A stretch of DNA of 33,050 bases from an uncultured Odoribacter sp. (GTDB lineage: Bacteria > Bacteroidota > Bacteroidia > Bacteroidales > Marinifilaceae), in assembly GCA_944321145.1 (NCBI GenBank), contig CALUKF010000035.1:1-33050 (forward strand), in the 5' to 3' direction. This document shows, piece after piece, positions 7,943-15,782 of this stretch; the first letter of the stretch is position 1, and the number at the start of each line of letters is the position of its first letter. The translations under genes were made by a program, and so were the position numbers. The notes beneath the pieces were generated by a model. That model searched no databases. It had not been told where the DNA came from and was given only the letters and a program-made list of their open reading frames with translations.

Positions 7943-8833
7943 TCAATAGCTTGCCGTTGGTACGTGGTTGATTCGGGCATGAGCAGGAGAATCCCCAGGG
8001 TTGTCTTTGCTGTCACTCTTGGAATCTCTTGATGTGTCTTGTCTGTTTAGGGTGAGTGTCAGCCCGTCGAAGGACGCAAAACTGTAATAAGTAATCCAAT
8101 CGCCGGTATTCACATATCGGCTGTTGGGGGAAAGTGCAAAATCGACAGGCAGATGCCTGTGCCCGAAAATGAAATAGTCAAAATGCTTCTGTGTGAGTAC
8201 GCGGCGGCAAAAGCGGATGATTTCTTCCGATGCTTCTCCACGGAAAGAGTCTGCTTCTATCCTGCCGTTTCCCAAACGGGAGTGGGAAGACCACTTGTTG
8301 GCAATCCAAATGCCGAAATCGGGATGCAGGCAGCGGAAACAACGCTGCAAGAAGCGGTTGTGAAAAATCCGGTACAGGAACATGTATCCCTTGTCTTGGG
8401 GATTAAGCGCATCCCCATGCCCGATTAAAAAATCCTGCCCGTTTATCCGAAATGCTTCATTGCAAGTGTGCAGTGTGACGCCGCATTCCCGTTCCAAATA
8501 CCCGAAACTCCAAATGTCGTGGTTCCCGGTAAAAAAGTGTACCGGAATACCGCTGTCCGTCAATTCGCAAATCTTGGCAAGAAAACGGACATGCCCCTTC
8601 GGCACTGCTTGCCGGTATTCAAACCAAAAATCAAAAATATCCCCCAACAGGAAAAGCATGCCACATTCCTTCCGGATTTCTTCCAACCACCTGACAGCCA
8701 GTAATTCCCGTTCCCGATTGTCGGGCAATACAGGCGCTCCTAAATGAAGGTCTGAAAGGAAATACGCTTGCTTCCCTTTTGGCAAGTTCACTTCCGTGGC
8801 AGTGGCTGGAATCCGTAAATTGGGATTTTTCAC
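7943..8833 (-). CDS. lpxH: UDP-2,3-diacylglucosamine pyrophosphatase (LpxH-type metallophosphoesterase)
   Basis: A 296-residue calcineurin-like phosphoesterase. The family cleaves UDP-2,3-diacylglucosamine to lipid X and UMP at the inner face of the cytoplasmic membrane, in lipid A synthesis. All metal motifs are visible: SDLHLG (27-32), GDIFDFW (64-70), GNHD (103-106), GHGD (138-141) and GHRH (224-227). The FWFEY stretch after the second motif and the YMFLYRIFHN insert fit LpxH better than generic phosphoesterases. The last 30 residues (from about 264) form a Ser/Asp-rich tail not needed for the fold. The start is 8 bases after the stop of the upstream lipoprotein gene, so the two are co-transcribed. 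Function is assigned by family; other UDP-sugar or nucleotide substrates cannot be excluded. Confidence 0.85.
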   Translation of the reverse strand: MKNPNLRIPATATEVNLPKGKQAYFLSDLHLGAPVLPDNRERELLAVRWLEEIRKECGMLFLLGDIFDFWFEYRQAVPKGHVRFLAKICELTDSGIPVHFFTGNHDIWSFGYLERECGVTLHTCNEAFRINGQDFLIGHGDALNPQDKGYMFLYRIFHNRFLQRCFRCLHPDFGIWIANKWSSHSRLGNGRIEADSFRGEASEEIIRFCRRVLTQKHFDYFIFGHRHLPVDFALSPNSRYVNTGDWITYYSFASFDGLTLTLNRQDTSRDSKSDSKDNPGDSPAHARINHVPTASY

Positions 8834-8841
8834 GCTTGTCT

Positions 8842-9999
8842 TTATTTCATTAAGTCGTTTAATCTTTCTTCCAATCGCTTGCCTGTGAGATTTTTGCCTA
8901 CAATCTCAAACTTCGGGTTGATGATGTAATTGGCAGGCACTGTGTGTACATTCCAGGTTTGGGCAACCCGGCTTTGCAAACCCTCCGGGTCACGCACGCA
9001 GACCCATCGGATATCTAAATCCTTCACCAACCGGCTCCATCGGAGATAATTGTTGTCGAGGCAGACTTGGTAGATTTGCACACCACGGTTTCGGAATTTG
9101 TTATACACTTCCTTCATCTCTTTGACGTATGCCACGCTTTCATTTTCGCCTAATACATTGAAATCAAGAATGATGTATTTTCCCTTCAGGGAACTGAGCG
9201 CAATGGTGTCGCCCGCAGCATTCGGCAAATTGATTTCCGGCAGATTGCTCTCGGCATTGGCAATCATCTGGCGGATGCGCTCATTCTGCATGCCTTGCGA
9301 AATCTGCTCCAGATGCTGCAAAATAGCCTTGGTATATTGCGATTCCGGATACATGGCTTTCAGCGAGGACGCTACAATTTTGAAAGAATGCAAATCTTCT
9401 GCCGGCGTCAGGATAAAATTGTCGGCATCGAATTTTTGATACAAGGCATAATAAGCCGCCGGCGAAACCGCATGTTTTAAAATGAAATCCTTGGAAAACG
9501 TAATCTGTTTGTTTACAATAGAATCCCATGCATGGGCAACCTCTTCGCGTTCTGCTTGGTGGGCTGCATCTTGCGGCAGGGCGGCGAACGTCCTTTGCAG
9601 TGAGTCCATCAGCGTGACAGTATTATGGAGTTGGAAATTCAACAACTTGATCCAAAGCGAATTCTCTGAACCGTCCACCCAATAATTTTCGCTCAAGTTC
9701 TGGAAACTTCCGCTCAATTGGATATGCTCGTCTGCCGATGCGATGAAAGTGATGCTTTCTTTCGCCCCGACCTTCACGTTGAAAAATGTGGGTTGCTCCA
9801 CAAAAGTTTTAAACCGAAATTCCCCCGCTTTGTTCGTTTCCGTCGAATCAATTGCCACACTGTTCCCCACGTTGATTTGCTCTAAATAAACCTTTTGCTT
9901 GCCGGCGTCTTTGATACTTCCGGTAATCGTGACATTATGTTTGTTGCAGGAAGCCAACGCCAGCAACACAGCCGCAGAAAAAATAATTCGTTTCCTCAT
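8842..9999 (-). CDS. DUF4369/thioredoxin-fold (TlpA-like) lipoprotein lacking CXXC
   Basis: The frame extends upstream to a TTG at 10011, but the ATG at 9997-9999 gives a proper lipoprotein signal (MRKRIIFSAAVLLALASC, Cys18), so it is chosen. The mature protein should be anchored in the cell envelope. An N-terminal DUF4369-like beta domain (VTITGSIKDAGKQKVYLEQI) is followed by a helical middle and a C-terminal thioredoxin fold (LPEINLPNAAGDTIALSSLKGK, then YIILDF). Where TlpA/ResA-type proteins carry WCxxC, this one reads NVLGENES, so both redox cysteines are gone, while the TVPANYII segment with the cis-proline remains. It is therefore unlikely to be a disulfide reductase and may bind a ligand or partner instead. 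It is 385 residues long and lies 8 bases upstream of lpxH, which it probably drives. Confidence 0.85.
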   Translation of the reverse strand: MRKRIIFSAAVLLALASCNKHNVTITGSIKDAGKQKVYLEQINVGNSVAIDSTETNKAGEFRFKTFVEQPTFFNVKVGAKESITFIASADEHIQLSGSFQNLSENYWVDGSENSLWIKLLNFQLHNTVTLMDSLQRTFAALPQDAAHQAEREEVAHAWDSIVNKQITFSKDFILKHAVSPAAYYALYQKFDADNFILTPAEDLHSFKIVASSLKAMYPESQYTKAILQHLEQISQGMQNERIRQMIANAESNLPEINLPNAAGDTIALSSLKGKYIILDFNVLGENESVAYVKEMKEVYNKFRNRGVQIYQVCLDNNYLRWSRLVKDLDIRWVCVRDPEGLQSRVAQTWNVHTVPANYIINPKFEIVGKNLTGKRLEERLNDLMK

Positions 10000-10035
10000 C
10001 TTTCCAATCAATATTTATCGGTTCTTTTCAAGTCA

Positions 10036-10064
10036 CGAAATTACAATATTTTCATTGTTCTCAA
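10036..10064 (-). promoter_or_regulatory. Possible promoter for the DUF4369 lipoprotein-lpxH pair
   Basis: On the minus strand TAATTTCG (10036-10043) resembles TAnnTTTG with one mismatch, and a TTG (10062-10064) stands 18 bp further upstream. The box lies about 37 bp before the chosen ATG at 9999. This is a weak match, listed as the best candidate in the gap. Confidence 0.35.
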
Positions 10065-10116
10065 AAATATTTGCGGAAAGAATCATCCTCCTGCCTTAAA
10101 AACTTTTCAAAAATCA

Positions 10117-10280
10117 GGGCTGTATCAAAATGCCTCTTTCATACTCCCTCCCCCCTTCGGGGTACTCCCTCTATCTTAGAGGGAGAGTTTAAAATATCTG
10201 GTAATCAAGCTCCTCCCCTAAGATAGGGGAGGTGGCTGCGAAGCAGACGGAGGAGTATGAAAGGCATTTTGGCACAGCCC
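10117..10280. repeat. REPIN/MITE-like multi-hairpin element, copy 2
   Basis: The core 10140-10259 (CATACTCC to GGAGTATG) matches the core at 4253-4373. Outer inverted arms extend it: GGGCTGT at 10117-10123 with CAAAATGCC and TTCATACTCC on the left, complemented by GGAGTATGAA, GGCATTTTG and ACAGCCC ending at 10280. Hairpins are CCCC-TTC-GGGG (10152-10162), the CTCCCTCTA stem, and a perfect CCTCCCCTA-AGA-TAGGGGAGG (10212-10232). It sits between two minus-strand genes and carries no gene of its own. This copy has the better-preserved outer arms. Confidence 0.85.
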
Positions 10281-10304
10281 CATTGCCTTATTCCATTTGT
10301 TGTT

Positions 10305-11198
10305 TTACAAATCCCTGTATTTCCCTGTTTTGTCAAAGGCTTCCAGGGCGGCATTGACGCCGGGGATGTCTTCTTTGTAGGTAACGCCGAACCATTTGGC
10401 ATCGGTCTTCAGGACTTTCACGTGGGCAATGCCGCGTTTGATGACTTGGTCGACGACTTTCGGGATGTAGAACTCCGACTTCAAATTGTCCTTGTTGAGC
10501 GGGTAGAACTCCACGAATTGCCGTTCGATTTCCTCGAAAATCTTCGGGGTGAACGCCCAGAAATTCATAGACACCAAATCCTCGTCGTGCAACACCGTGC
10601 CGCTCTCCTCGTCCTTGACGGTGCCATCTGCTTGGCGGGCGATTTTGGTGCGTTCGGTGACTGCCGTGAGGTGCTGGTGTTCGTCGGCTTCGCAGATGCC
10701 TCGTGAGACGCTGCCGTTCTCGGATAAAGTGGAAGCCAGGCGGTAACCTACCAAGCCAAATTCCCCATCGTTCGCTTCGTTCACCAGAAAATCATGCGCC
10801 TTGACAAAAGCGTCGCTGCCGTAAAAGTCGTCTGCATTCAGGGCGGCGAAGGGCTCATGGATTTCGTCCTTTGCACACCAGATGGCGTGCGCCGTGCCCC
10901 AAGGCTTTTCCCTGTCGATGGGGGGCAGGTTGCCGGGCAGTTTGTCCATGCGCTGGAAGCAATACCGCGTCTCTACCAGGCTCTCGGCATATTTGCCTAC
11001 GAATTCCACAAATTCCTGGGCAAAACTCTCGCGAATGACAAGGACTATTTTGTCGAAACCGGCATGCACGGCGTCATAAACCGTGTAATGCAGCAATGCT
11101 TTTTGATGTGGTCCGAGGGGCGTGATTTGTTTCAGGCTTCCGAAACGCGAACCCATGCCCGCTGCCATGACCAAAAGGGTTGTTCTTTTTGTTGCCAT
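10305..11198 (-). CDS. Sugar nucleotidyltransferase family protein
   Basis: A 297-residue NTP_transferase-type enzyme. The nucleotide-binding signature MAAGMGSRFGSLKQ (11-24) lies at the N terminus, followed by PWGTAHAIWCAKD (99-111) and the metal-binding LNADDFYG (120-127), in the order seen in enzymes that join a sugar phosphate to NTP. The exact sugar is not readable; the adjacent amino-sugar genes make GlcNAc-1-phosphate or a related hexose-1-phosphate plausible. It starts 26 bases after the NagB-PIG-L stop, on the same strand, so it is the last gene of that operon. The repeat element 10117-10280 follows, and no intrinsic terminator was seen. ADDF replaces the more common GD(D/N) of glucose-1-phosphate enzymes, so no named activity is given. 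Confidence 0.8.
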   Translation of the reverse strand: MATKRTTLLVMAAGMGSRFGSLKQITPLGPHQKALLHYTVYDAVHAGFDKIVLVIRESFAQEFVEFVGKYAESLVETRYCFQRMDKLPGNLPPIDREKPWGTAHAIWCAKDEIHEPFAALNADDFYGSDAFVKAHDFLVNEANDGEFGLVGYRLASTLSENGSVSRGICEADEHQHLTAVTERTKIARQADGTVKDEESGTVLHDEDLVSMNFWAFTPKIFEEIERQFVEFYPLNKDNLKSEFYIPKVVDQVIKRGIAHVKVLKTDAKWFGVTYKEDIPGVNAALEAFDKTGKYRDL

Positions 11199-11224
11199 AA
11201 CATAAAGTTTATCGGGTCAAACGA

Positions 11225-13174
11225 TCAGTTCAAAGTATCTCCGTGCTGGTGCACATATTTGGCGAACACCTCCATGGCTTCGTATTCCGCCATGCCCAGC
11301 TGGTTGTAAATATCTGCCGTGTTCCGGTTCCGGTCTTCTGCCCGTTGCCAGAATTCGCGTGGGTCGTCGCCGGGGAAAGCGGGACCGTTGTTCTGCGAAC
11401 CGTGTTTATAGATGGCTTTCCGTTTGATGGACAGTTCTGCAGGGCTGATGGGCACTGCCATGTCCACTTTCTCGATTTCCCATTCCATCCAGGCTCCACG
11501 GTACCACCACGTGTTGCATTCCTGGAACCAGTCGTCGCCGTCCACCACATTGTAGGCGCGCATGAGGGCGTCCAGGCACACTCCGTGAGTGCCGTGCGGG
11601 TCGGCAAGGTCGCCGGCTGCATAGATTTGATGGGGCTTCACTTCGCGCAGCAGCTTGACAATGATGTCCACGTCTTCCTGTCCCAGCGGGTTCTTTTTCA
11701 CCGTCCCGGTCTCATAGAACGGCAGGTTGAGGAAATGCACCCGTTCTTCCGGCACGCCCAGATAACGGTCGGCTGCACGGGCTTCGGCGCGGCGGAGCGC
11801 AGCTTTATACTTCAGCAAATTGGTAGGCTCTGCCTCATTCGTGGCTTGCGAAGCGATGTCCTGCTTGATTTGCTGGAAAGCCTCGTCCATGAACGTGGCG
11901 TCCTTGCCGGTCAGGTGGGCGAAAGCGCAGGCGATGTCCATCTGCTGGTAGAGGTACTCGTCCAGCACGGCGATGCTTCCCGAGGTTTGGTATGCCACGT
12001 GCACCTCGTGCCCTTGCTCTACGAGGCGTGCAAAAGTTCCGCCCATCGAAATCACGTCATCGTCCGGATGCGGGCTGAAAATCAGCACCCGCTTGGGGTA
12101 GGGCAGTGCCCTTTCCGGGCGGGTAGAGTCGTCGGCATTGGGTTTGCCGCCCGGCCACCCGGTGATGGTGTGCTGCAGGTCGTTGAACACCTGGATATTC
12201 ACTTTGTTGGCAGAGCCGAACGTCTTGATGAGGTCGGTCATGCCGTTCTCGATATAGTCTTTGTTTTCCACCTTCAGGATGGGCTTGTGCACTTTCTGGC
12301 AAAGCCAGATGACAGCCTTGCGTATCAACTTGTCATTCCATTCCACTTTGCTCACCAGCCACGGCAGATTGGCGCGTGTCAATTCCTCGGCAGCGCTCTC
12401 GTCGATGAAGAACTCCACATTCGGGTGCAATTGCAGGAACGTGGCAGGGATGGCGTCTGACATGCTGCCCTCGACAGCCGCCTTGACAATCGGCGCTTTC
12501 TTCTCGCCCCATGCCATGAGGATAACCCTCCGTGCTTTCATGATGGTGCCGACGCCCATCGTGATGGCGCGTGTGGGCACTTTGTCCCTCCCGCCGAAAT
12601 CGCCTGCGGCGTCCTTGATGGTCAGGTCGTCCAGGTACACCATGCGGGTACGTGAAGACATCAGCGAACCCGGTTCGTTGAACCCGATGTGCCCCGTGCG
12701 CCCGATGCCCAGGATTTGCAGGTCGATGCCGCCGGCATTCTCGATGGCTTTCTCATAATTCTTGCAGAACGCCTCCACCTCCTCGCCTTTCAGCGTCCCG
12801 TCCGGGATGTGGATATTTTCGGGGTCGATGTCGATGTGGTCAAACAAGTGGTGGTGCATGAAATAATGGTAGCTGTGCACCGAATCCTTCGGCATCGGCA
12901 TATATTCATCCAGATTAAAGGTCACGACATTCTTAAACGACAGCCCCTCCTCCCGGTGCATGCGCACCAATTCCTCGTAGAGTTTCACAGGGGAAGAGCC
13001 TGTTGCCAATCCCAGCACGCATTTCTCGCTCTTCGCTGCGTTCTCCCGTATCAGGGCGGCTATCTCTTGGGCGACTGCCTTCACGGCTTCCGACGGTTTC
13101 TCATAGACTTGCACCGGCACTTTTTCAAAACGGTCGGCGCCTTCGCCTCTTGCAATATAGTTATTTGTGTTCAT
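11225..13174 (-). CDS. nagB: Glucosamine-6-phosphate deaminase-like domain fused to PIG-L deacetylase domain
   Basis: The protein has 649 residues and two domains. The N-terminal half (about 25-275) is NagB-like: LATGSSP (56-62), FNLDEY (86-91) and LGIGRTGHIGFNEPGS (155-170). The C-terminal half (about 361-610) is PIG-L/LmbE-like, with the metal motif SPHPDDD (367-373) and HGTH further on. NagB turns GlcN-6-P into fructose-6-P and ammonia, and PIG-L enzymes remove acetyl groups from GlcNAc-containing substrates, so the fusion could in principle perform both steps of GlcNAc-6-P breakdown. E. coli NagB uses Asp141, His143 and Glu148; here His162 and Glu167 remain, but Thr160 stands at the Asp141 position. 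Activity as a classical deaminase is therefore uncertain. It lies 33 bases after the ROK gene in one operon. The architecture is known in Bacteroidetes. Confidence 0.85.
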   Translation of the reverse strand: MNTNNYIARGEGADRFEKVPVQVYEKPSEAVKAVAQEIAALIRENAAKSEKCVLGLATGSSPVKLYEELVRMHREEGLSFKNVVTFNLDEYMPMPKDSVHSYHYFMHHHLFDHIDIDPENIHIPDGTLKGEEVEAFCKNYEKAIENAGGIDLQILGIGRTGHIGFNEPGSLMSSRTRMVYLDDLTIKDAAGDFGGRDKVPTRAITMGVGTIMKARRVILMAWGEKKAPIVKAAVEGSMSDAIPATFLQLHPNVEFFIDESAAEELTRANLPWLVSKVEWNDKLIRKAVIWLCQKVHKPILKVENKDYIENGMTDLIKTFGSANKVNIQVFNDLQHTITGWPGGKPNADDSTRPERALPYPKRVLIFSPHPDDDVISMGGTFARLVEQGHEVHVAYQTSGSIAVLDEYLYQQMDIACAFAHLTGKDATFMDEAFQQIKQDIASQATNEAEPTNLLKYKAALRRAEARAADRYLGVPEERVHFLNLPFYETGTVKKNPLGQEDVDIIVKLLREVKPHQIYAAGDLADPHGTHGVCLDALMRAYNVVDGDDWFQECNTWWYRGAWMEWEIEKVDMAVPISPAELSIKRKAIYKHGSQNNGPAFPGDDPREFWQRAEDRNRNTADIYNQLGMAEYEAMEVFAKYVHQHGDTLN

Positions 13175-13207
13175 GATGTATAGTGTATGTTTTTGTGTGT
13201 TATGATT

Positions 13208-14443
13208 TCAATACAATGATACGTTCTCGCTCGGTCCGTAATGCAGGTGCTCCATCACGAGGCTCAGCGTCCCGAGGATGCAGGCATTCTCGCCCAGCGT
13301 GCTCGTTTGGATTTCGCACTGGTTCTTCAGCCGGGTGAGCGTGTACCGGTCGATGGAGCGGCGGATAGAGGGCAACAGGATGCTGTTGTTTGCCGTCATC
13401 TTGCCCCCGATGACAATCAGCTCCGGGTTGAACAGGTGGATGAGCGTGGCAAGCCCCTCGCCGATTTTCTCTCCGGCACGCTGCAGCAAGTCGATGGCGA
13501 AGATGTCGTCCTTCGTTGCCGCCTCCACAATCGCGTCCAGCGTGACAACCCCTTCCGGCGCTTGGATATAAGTCGGCTGCCCCTTCTTGATGGCATCTGC
13601 CGCCGCCTTGACCAACGCACGCCCGGAGGCTACCGTTTCCAGGCACCCCGTCTTCCCGCAATAACAGAGCGTTTCCTTGCCCGACACGCGGATATGCCCG
13701 AACTCGCCTGCCATGCCCTTGCAGCCCGTATAAGGATGCCCGTTCAGGATCATCCCCAGCCCGATACACTCGTTCACGCTCACGCACAGCGCGTCCTTGG
13801 CGTCCTTCGCTGCCCCGAACGAATGCTCCGCCATCGCCATCACGCTGGAGTCGTTGTCGATAAAGACCGGAATCCCCAGCATCTTCTCCAGCCGCTGCCG
13901 CACATTCCCCTCGTTGAACGACAGGTACGAAAAAGCATTCCCGCTGCTGTCCAGCAACCCCGGTATGCTCACCCCTGCCACCCTGATTTTCGTGCGGGGG
14001 ATTTTCGCGTCAATCAGCGTCTTCTCTATCTTGATTTTCAAATCCCTTAGAATCACCTCGTTCTTCTCGGTTTCCAGCAGGGAGGGGAATACCTGTATGC
14101 TGCCAATCGTCTCCTTGTGGAGGTTGAAAACTGCGATTTTCAGCAACTCGCGCCCCAGGTCGATACCTATAATATATGCAGCGTCCGGATTCAGCGCAAA
14201 AATATAGGGGCGCTTCCCCCCGATAGAGGGTCCTTGTCCCTGGTTCACCACCCAGCCTTCCTCAATCAGCTCTTCGATAATGCGCGTGATTGTCGGGACT
14301 GTCATGTTCGTCAGCCGGCAAATTTCAGGCTTCGACAGAGCCCCTAAGCGATAAAGGTCTCTGATAATCTGCCTTTTCTGTTCATTGCGTTTCTCTCTCA
14401 GCCCTGGAAGGCTGTTCTTGTTTTCTGTATCCATCTGTTCCAT
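13208..14443 (-). CDS. ROK-family transcriptional regulator (NagC/Mlc-like)
   Basis: A 411-residue protein with an N-terminal winged helix-turn-helix (about 22-75; SKPEICRLTNMTVPTITRIIEELIEE) followed by a ROK domain (about 88-400). Visible ROK features are the phosphate-binding GIDLG (93-97), VSIPGLLD (158-165), IDNDSS (195-200), EFGH (247-250) and the zinc cluster CYCGKTGCLE (260-269). Family members with the DNA-binding domain repress sugar-use genes and are released by a sugar or sugar phosphate. The downstream NagB-like gene makes an amino-sugar phosphate the likely inducer. A palindrome overlaps the upstream promoter, which suggests autoregulation. The -7 box is so close to the first ATG (14443) that the second ATG (14434, three codons later) may be the real start. 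Whether it keeps kinase activity is not known. Confidence 0.88.
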   Translation of the reverse strand: MEQMDTENKNSLPGLREKRNEQKRQIIRDLYRLGALSKPEICRLTNMTVPTITRIIEELIEEGWVVNQGQGPSIGGKRPYIFALNPDAAYIIGIDLGRELLKIAVFNLHKETIGSIQVFPSLLETEKNEVILRDLKIKIEKTLIDAKIPRTKIRVAGVSIPGLLDSSGNAFSYLSFNEGNVRQRLEKMLGIPVFIDNDSSVMAMAEHSFGAAKDAKDALCVSVNECIGLGMILNGHPYTGCKGMAGEFGHIRVSGKETLCYCGKTGCLETVASGRALVKAAADAIKKGQPTYIQAPEGVVTLDAIVEAATKDDIFAIDLLQRAGEKIGEGLATLIHLFNPELIVIGGKMTANNSILLPSIRRSIDRYTLTRLKNQCEIQTSTLGENACILGTLSLVMEHLHYGPSENVSLY

Positions 14444-14454
14444 TTTTAACTTCC

Positions 14455-14496
14455 CAAAGATACAAAAACTTTATAAAATAGTTGCCAAAGTGGCAA
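14455..14496 (-). promoter_or_regulatory. ROK operon promoter with palindromic operator candidate
   Basis: On the minus strand TATCTTTG (plus 14455-14462) is a perfect -7 box. Upstream lies the palindrome TTGCCA-aag-TGGCAA (14482-14496), covering the -33 region; the nearest usable TTG in it is 23 bp from the -7 box, slightly far. ROK repressors bind pseudo-palindromes, so autoregulation is a reasonable inference. Confidence 0.6.
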
Positions 14497-14509
14497 AGAA
14501 AAGACGAAA

Positions 14510-15541
14510 TTAAATTTTCCCTGCCAATTGCCCGCAGGCGGCGTCGATGTCCTGCCCCTTGCTGTGCCTGAGATTCACGACGATGTGGCAGCCTTCGAGG
14601 TAGCGGATAAACTCGTCACGGCTGCGTTCCGTGCTGCGGCGGAAAGCCCCGTCCCCCGTCTCGTTGTACTCAATCACGTTGATTTTGATGGGAAACTGCC
14701 GGCAATAGGCGGCGAGCGCCTTGGCATCCTCCACGCTGTCGTTGATGCCACGGAGCAGCAGATACTCGAACGTCGGGCGCGTCCCCGTCTTCTCCACGAA
14801 ATACTTCAGGCTCTCCGCCACCTCCCGCAGCGGATAGGCTTGGTTCACAGGCATCAGCGACGTGCGCACCGTGTCCTTCGCCGCGTGCAGCGACACCGCG
14901 AGGTTGCACCGCGTCCCTTCGTCCGCCAGCCGCCTGATGCCTTGGGGGATTCCCGCTGTCGAAATGGTAATCCGGTAGGGCGACATCCCCATGCCGTCTT
15001 CCGCCGTGAGCCGCCCGATGGCGCGCATCACATTCCCGTAGTTCAGCAGCGGCTCGCCCATGCCCATGAACACGATGTTCGAGAGGCTGCTCCCCCGGCT
15101 TTCCGCCTCCCGCTTGGCGGCAGCCACCTGGCTGAAGATTTCCCCTGCCGTCAGGTCGCGCCGGAACCCCGAAGCCCCCGTTGCGCAGAACTTGCACCCC
15201 AGTTTGCACCCCGCCTGCGACGACACGCACACCGTGTGCCGCCCTTTGCCGGGAATCAGCACGCTCTCGACGACCTCCCCGTCCTCCGTGCGCCACGCCG
15301 TCTTTGTCGTCCCGTCCGATGCTGCCTGCGTCCGTTCCGCCGTGAGCCGGTCGAAGCGGAATGCCTCCGCCAGCATCTCGCGCGTCGCCTTGGGCAGGTT
15401 CGTCATCTCCTCGAAGCTTTCCGCTCCCCGTTGCCAAATCCATTGCCCGATTTGTTTCGCCCGGAAAGCCTTCTCCCCGTGCGCTGTGAGGAAGGCGGCG
15501 ATTTCCTCCGTTGTCCGTTCCCTGATATTCTCTTTTGCCAT
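14510..15541 (-). CDS. rlmN: 23S rRNA (adenine2503-C2)/tRNA (adenine37-C2) methyltransferase RlmN
   Basis: A radical-SAM methyltransferase of 343 residues that methylates A2503 of 23S rRNA and A37 of some tRNAs. Cysteines of the [4Fe-4S]-binding CxxxCxxC motif are C112, C116 and C119 (GCKLGCKFCA). The methyl-carrying cysteine is C336 (GQDIDAACGQL) and its partner is C105 (TVCVSSQ), matching Cys355 and Cys118 of the E. coli enzyme. FMGMGEPLLNY (158-168) and NLAVSLHA (213-220) are also typical. The frame stays open 47 codons upstream to 15682, but that stretch contains a TACCTTTG -7 box, so MAKENIRERT at 15541 is taken as the start. The ROK gene lies 66 bases downstream with its own promoter. 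Length and motifs are normal. Confidence 0.95.
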   Translation of the reverse strand: MAKENIRERTTEEIAAFLTAHGEKAFRAKQIGQWIWQRGAESFEEMTNLPKATREMLAEAFRFDRLTAERTQAASDGTTKTAWRTEDGEVVESVLIPGKGRHTVCVSSQAGCKLGCKFCATGASGFRRDLTAGEIFSQVAAAKREAESRGSSLSNIVFMGMGEPLLNYGNVMRAIGRLTAEDGMGMSPYRITISTAGIPQGIRRLADEGTRCNLAVSLHAAKDTVRTSLMPVNQAYPLREVAESLKYFVEKTGTRPTFEYLLLRGINDSVEDAKALAAYCRQFPIKINVIEYNETGDGAFRRSTERSRDEFIRYLEGCHIVVNLRHSKGQDIDAACGQLAGKI

Positions 15542-15565
15542 TTGTTTTATTCGTTTTTCTGCCTG

Positions 15566-15573
15566 CAAAGGTA
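15566..15573 (-). promoter_or_regulatory. -7 promoter box of rlmN
   Basis: Read on the minus strand this is TACCTTTG, a perfect match to the Bacteroidetes -7 box, 24 bp upstream of the chosen ATG. No TTG is present at the -33 distance. The box decides against the longer upstream reading of the gene. Confidence 0.6.
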
Positions 15574-15683
15574 CAATAATAATTCCGTTTTCCCTTCCCG
15601 CCCGTCCGCCTTGCCTCCCTTTTCTTTTCCCCTTGCGGTGATGTTCGTCATATCTCCCTGTCCCATAGGTATCAAATAGCATT

Positions 15684-15769
15684 CATTACCGTATCACTAC
15701 CGCATCATAACCGCATTATAACCGCGTTTTCACGGTAGTGAACAGGTAATGATGAGGTAGTCATGCCGT
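15684..15769. repeat. Inverted array of 11-bp repeats with TACCG/CGGTA core
   Basis: Left arm: cattaccgtat, cactaccgcat, cataaccgcat and tataaccgcg follow one another at 15684-15726 with an exact 11 bp step (core (T/A)ACCG). After a short ttttca spacer the right arm has (C/A)GGTA at 15733, 15744 and 15755, again 11 bp apart. The arms are imperfect reverse complements, so the region can fold into a long hairpin. 11 bp is about one helical turn. Confidence 0.8.
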
Positions 15770-15782
15770 GTTTAATGCTTTG

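Noticed and set aside
10000-10011. TTG start for the DUF4369 lipoprotein
   Set aside because: An ATG four codons later gives a standard lipoprotein signal with a normal n-region.
11243-12460. 405-residue plus-strand frame
   Set aside because: It is antisense to the NagB-PIG-L fusion gene, with composition typical of a shadow frame.
14528-15679. 383-residue plus-strand frame
   Set aside because: It is antisense to rlmN, which has all catalytic cysteines; the frame is a by-product of codon bias.
15542-15682. 47-codon N-terminal extension of RlmN
   Set aside because: The extension is low-complexity Arg/Gly-rich, contains a TACCTTTG promoter box, and the family start fits 15541.
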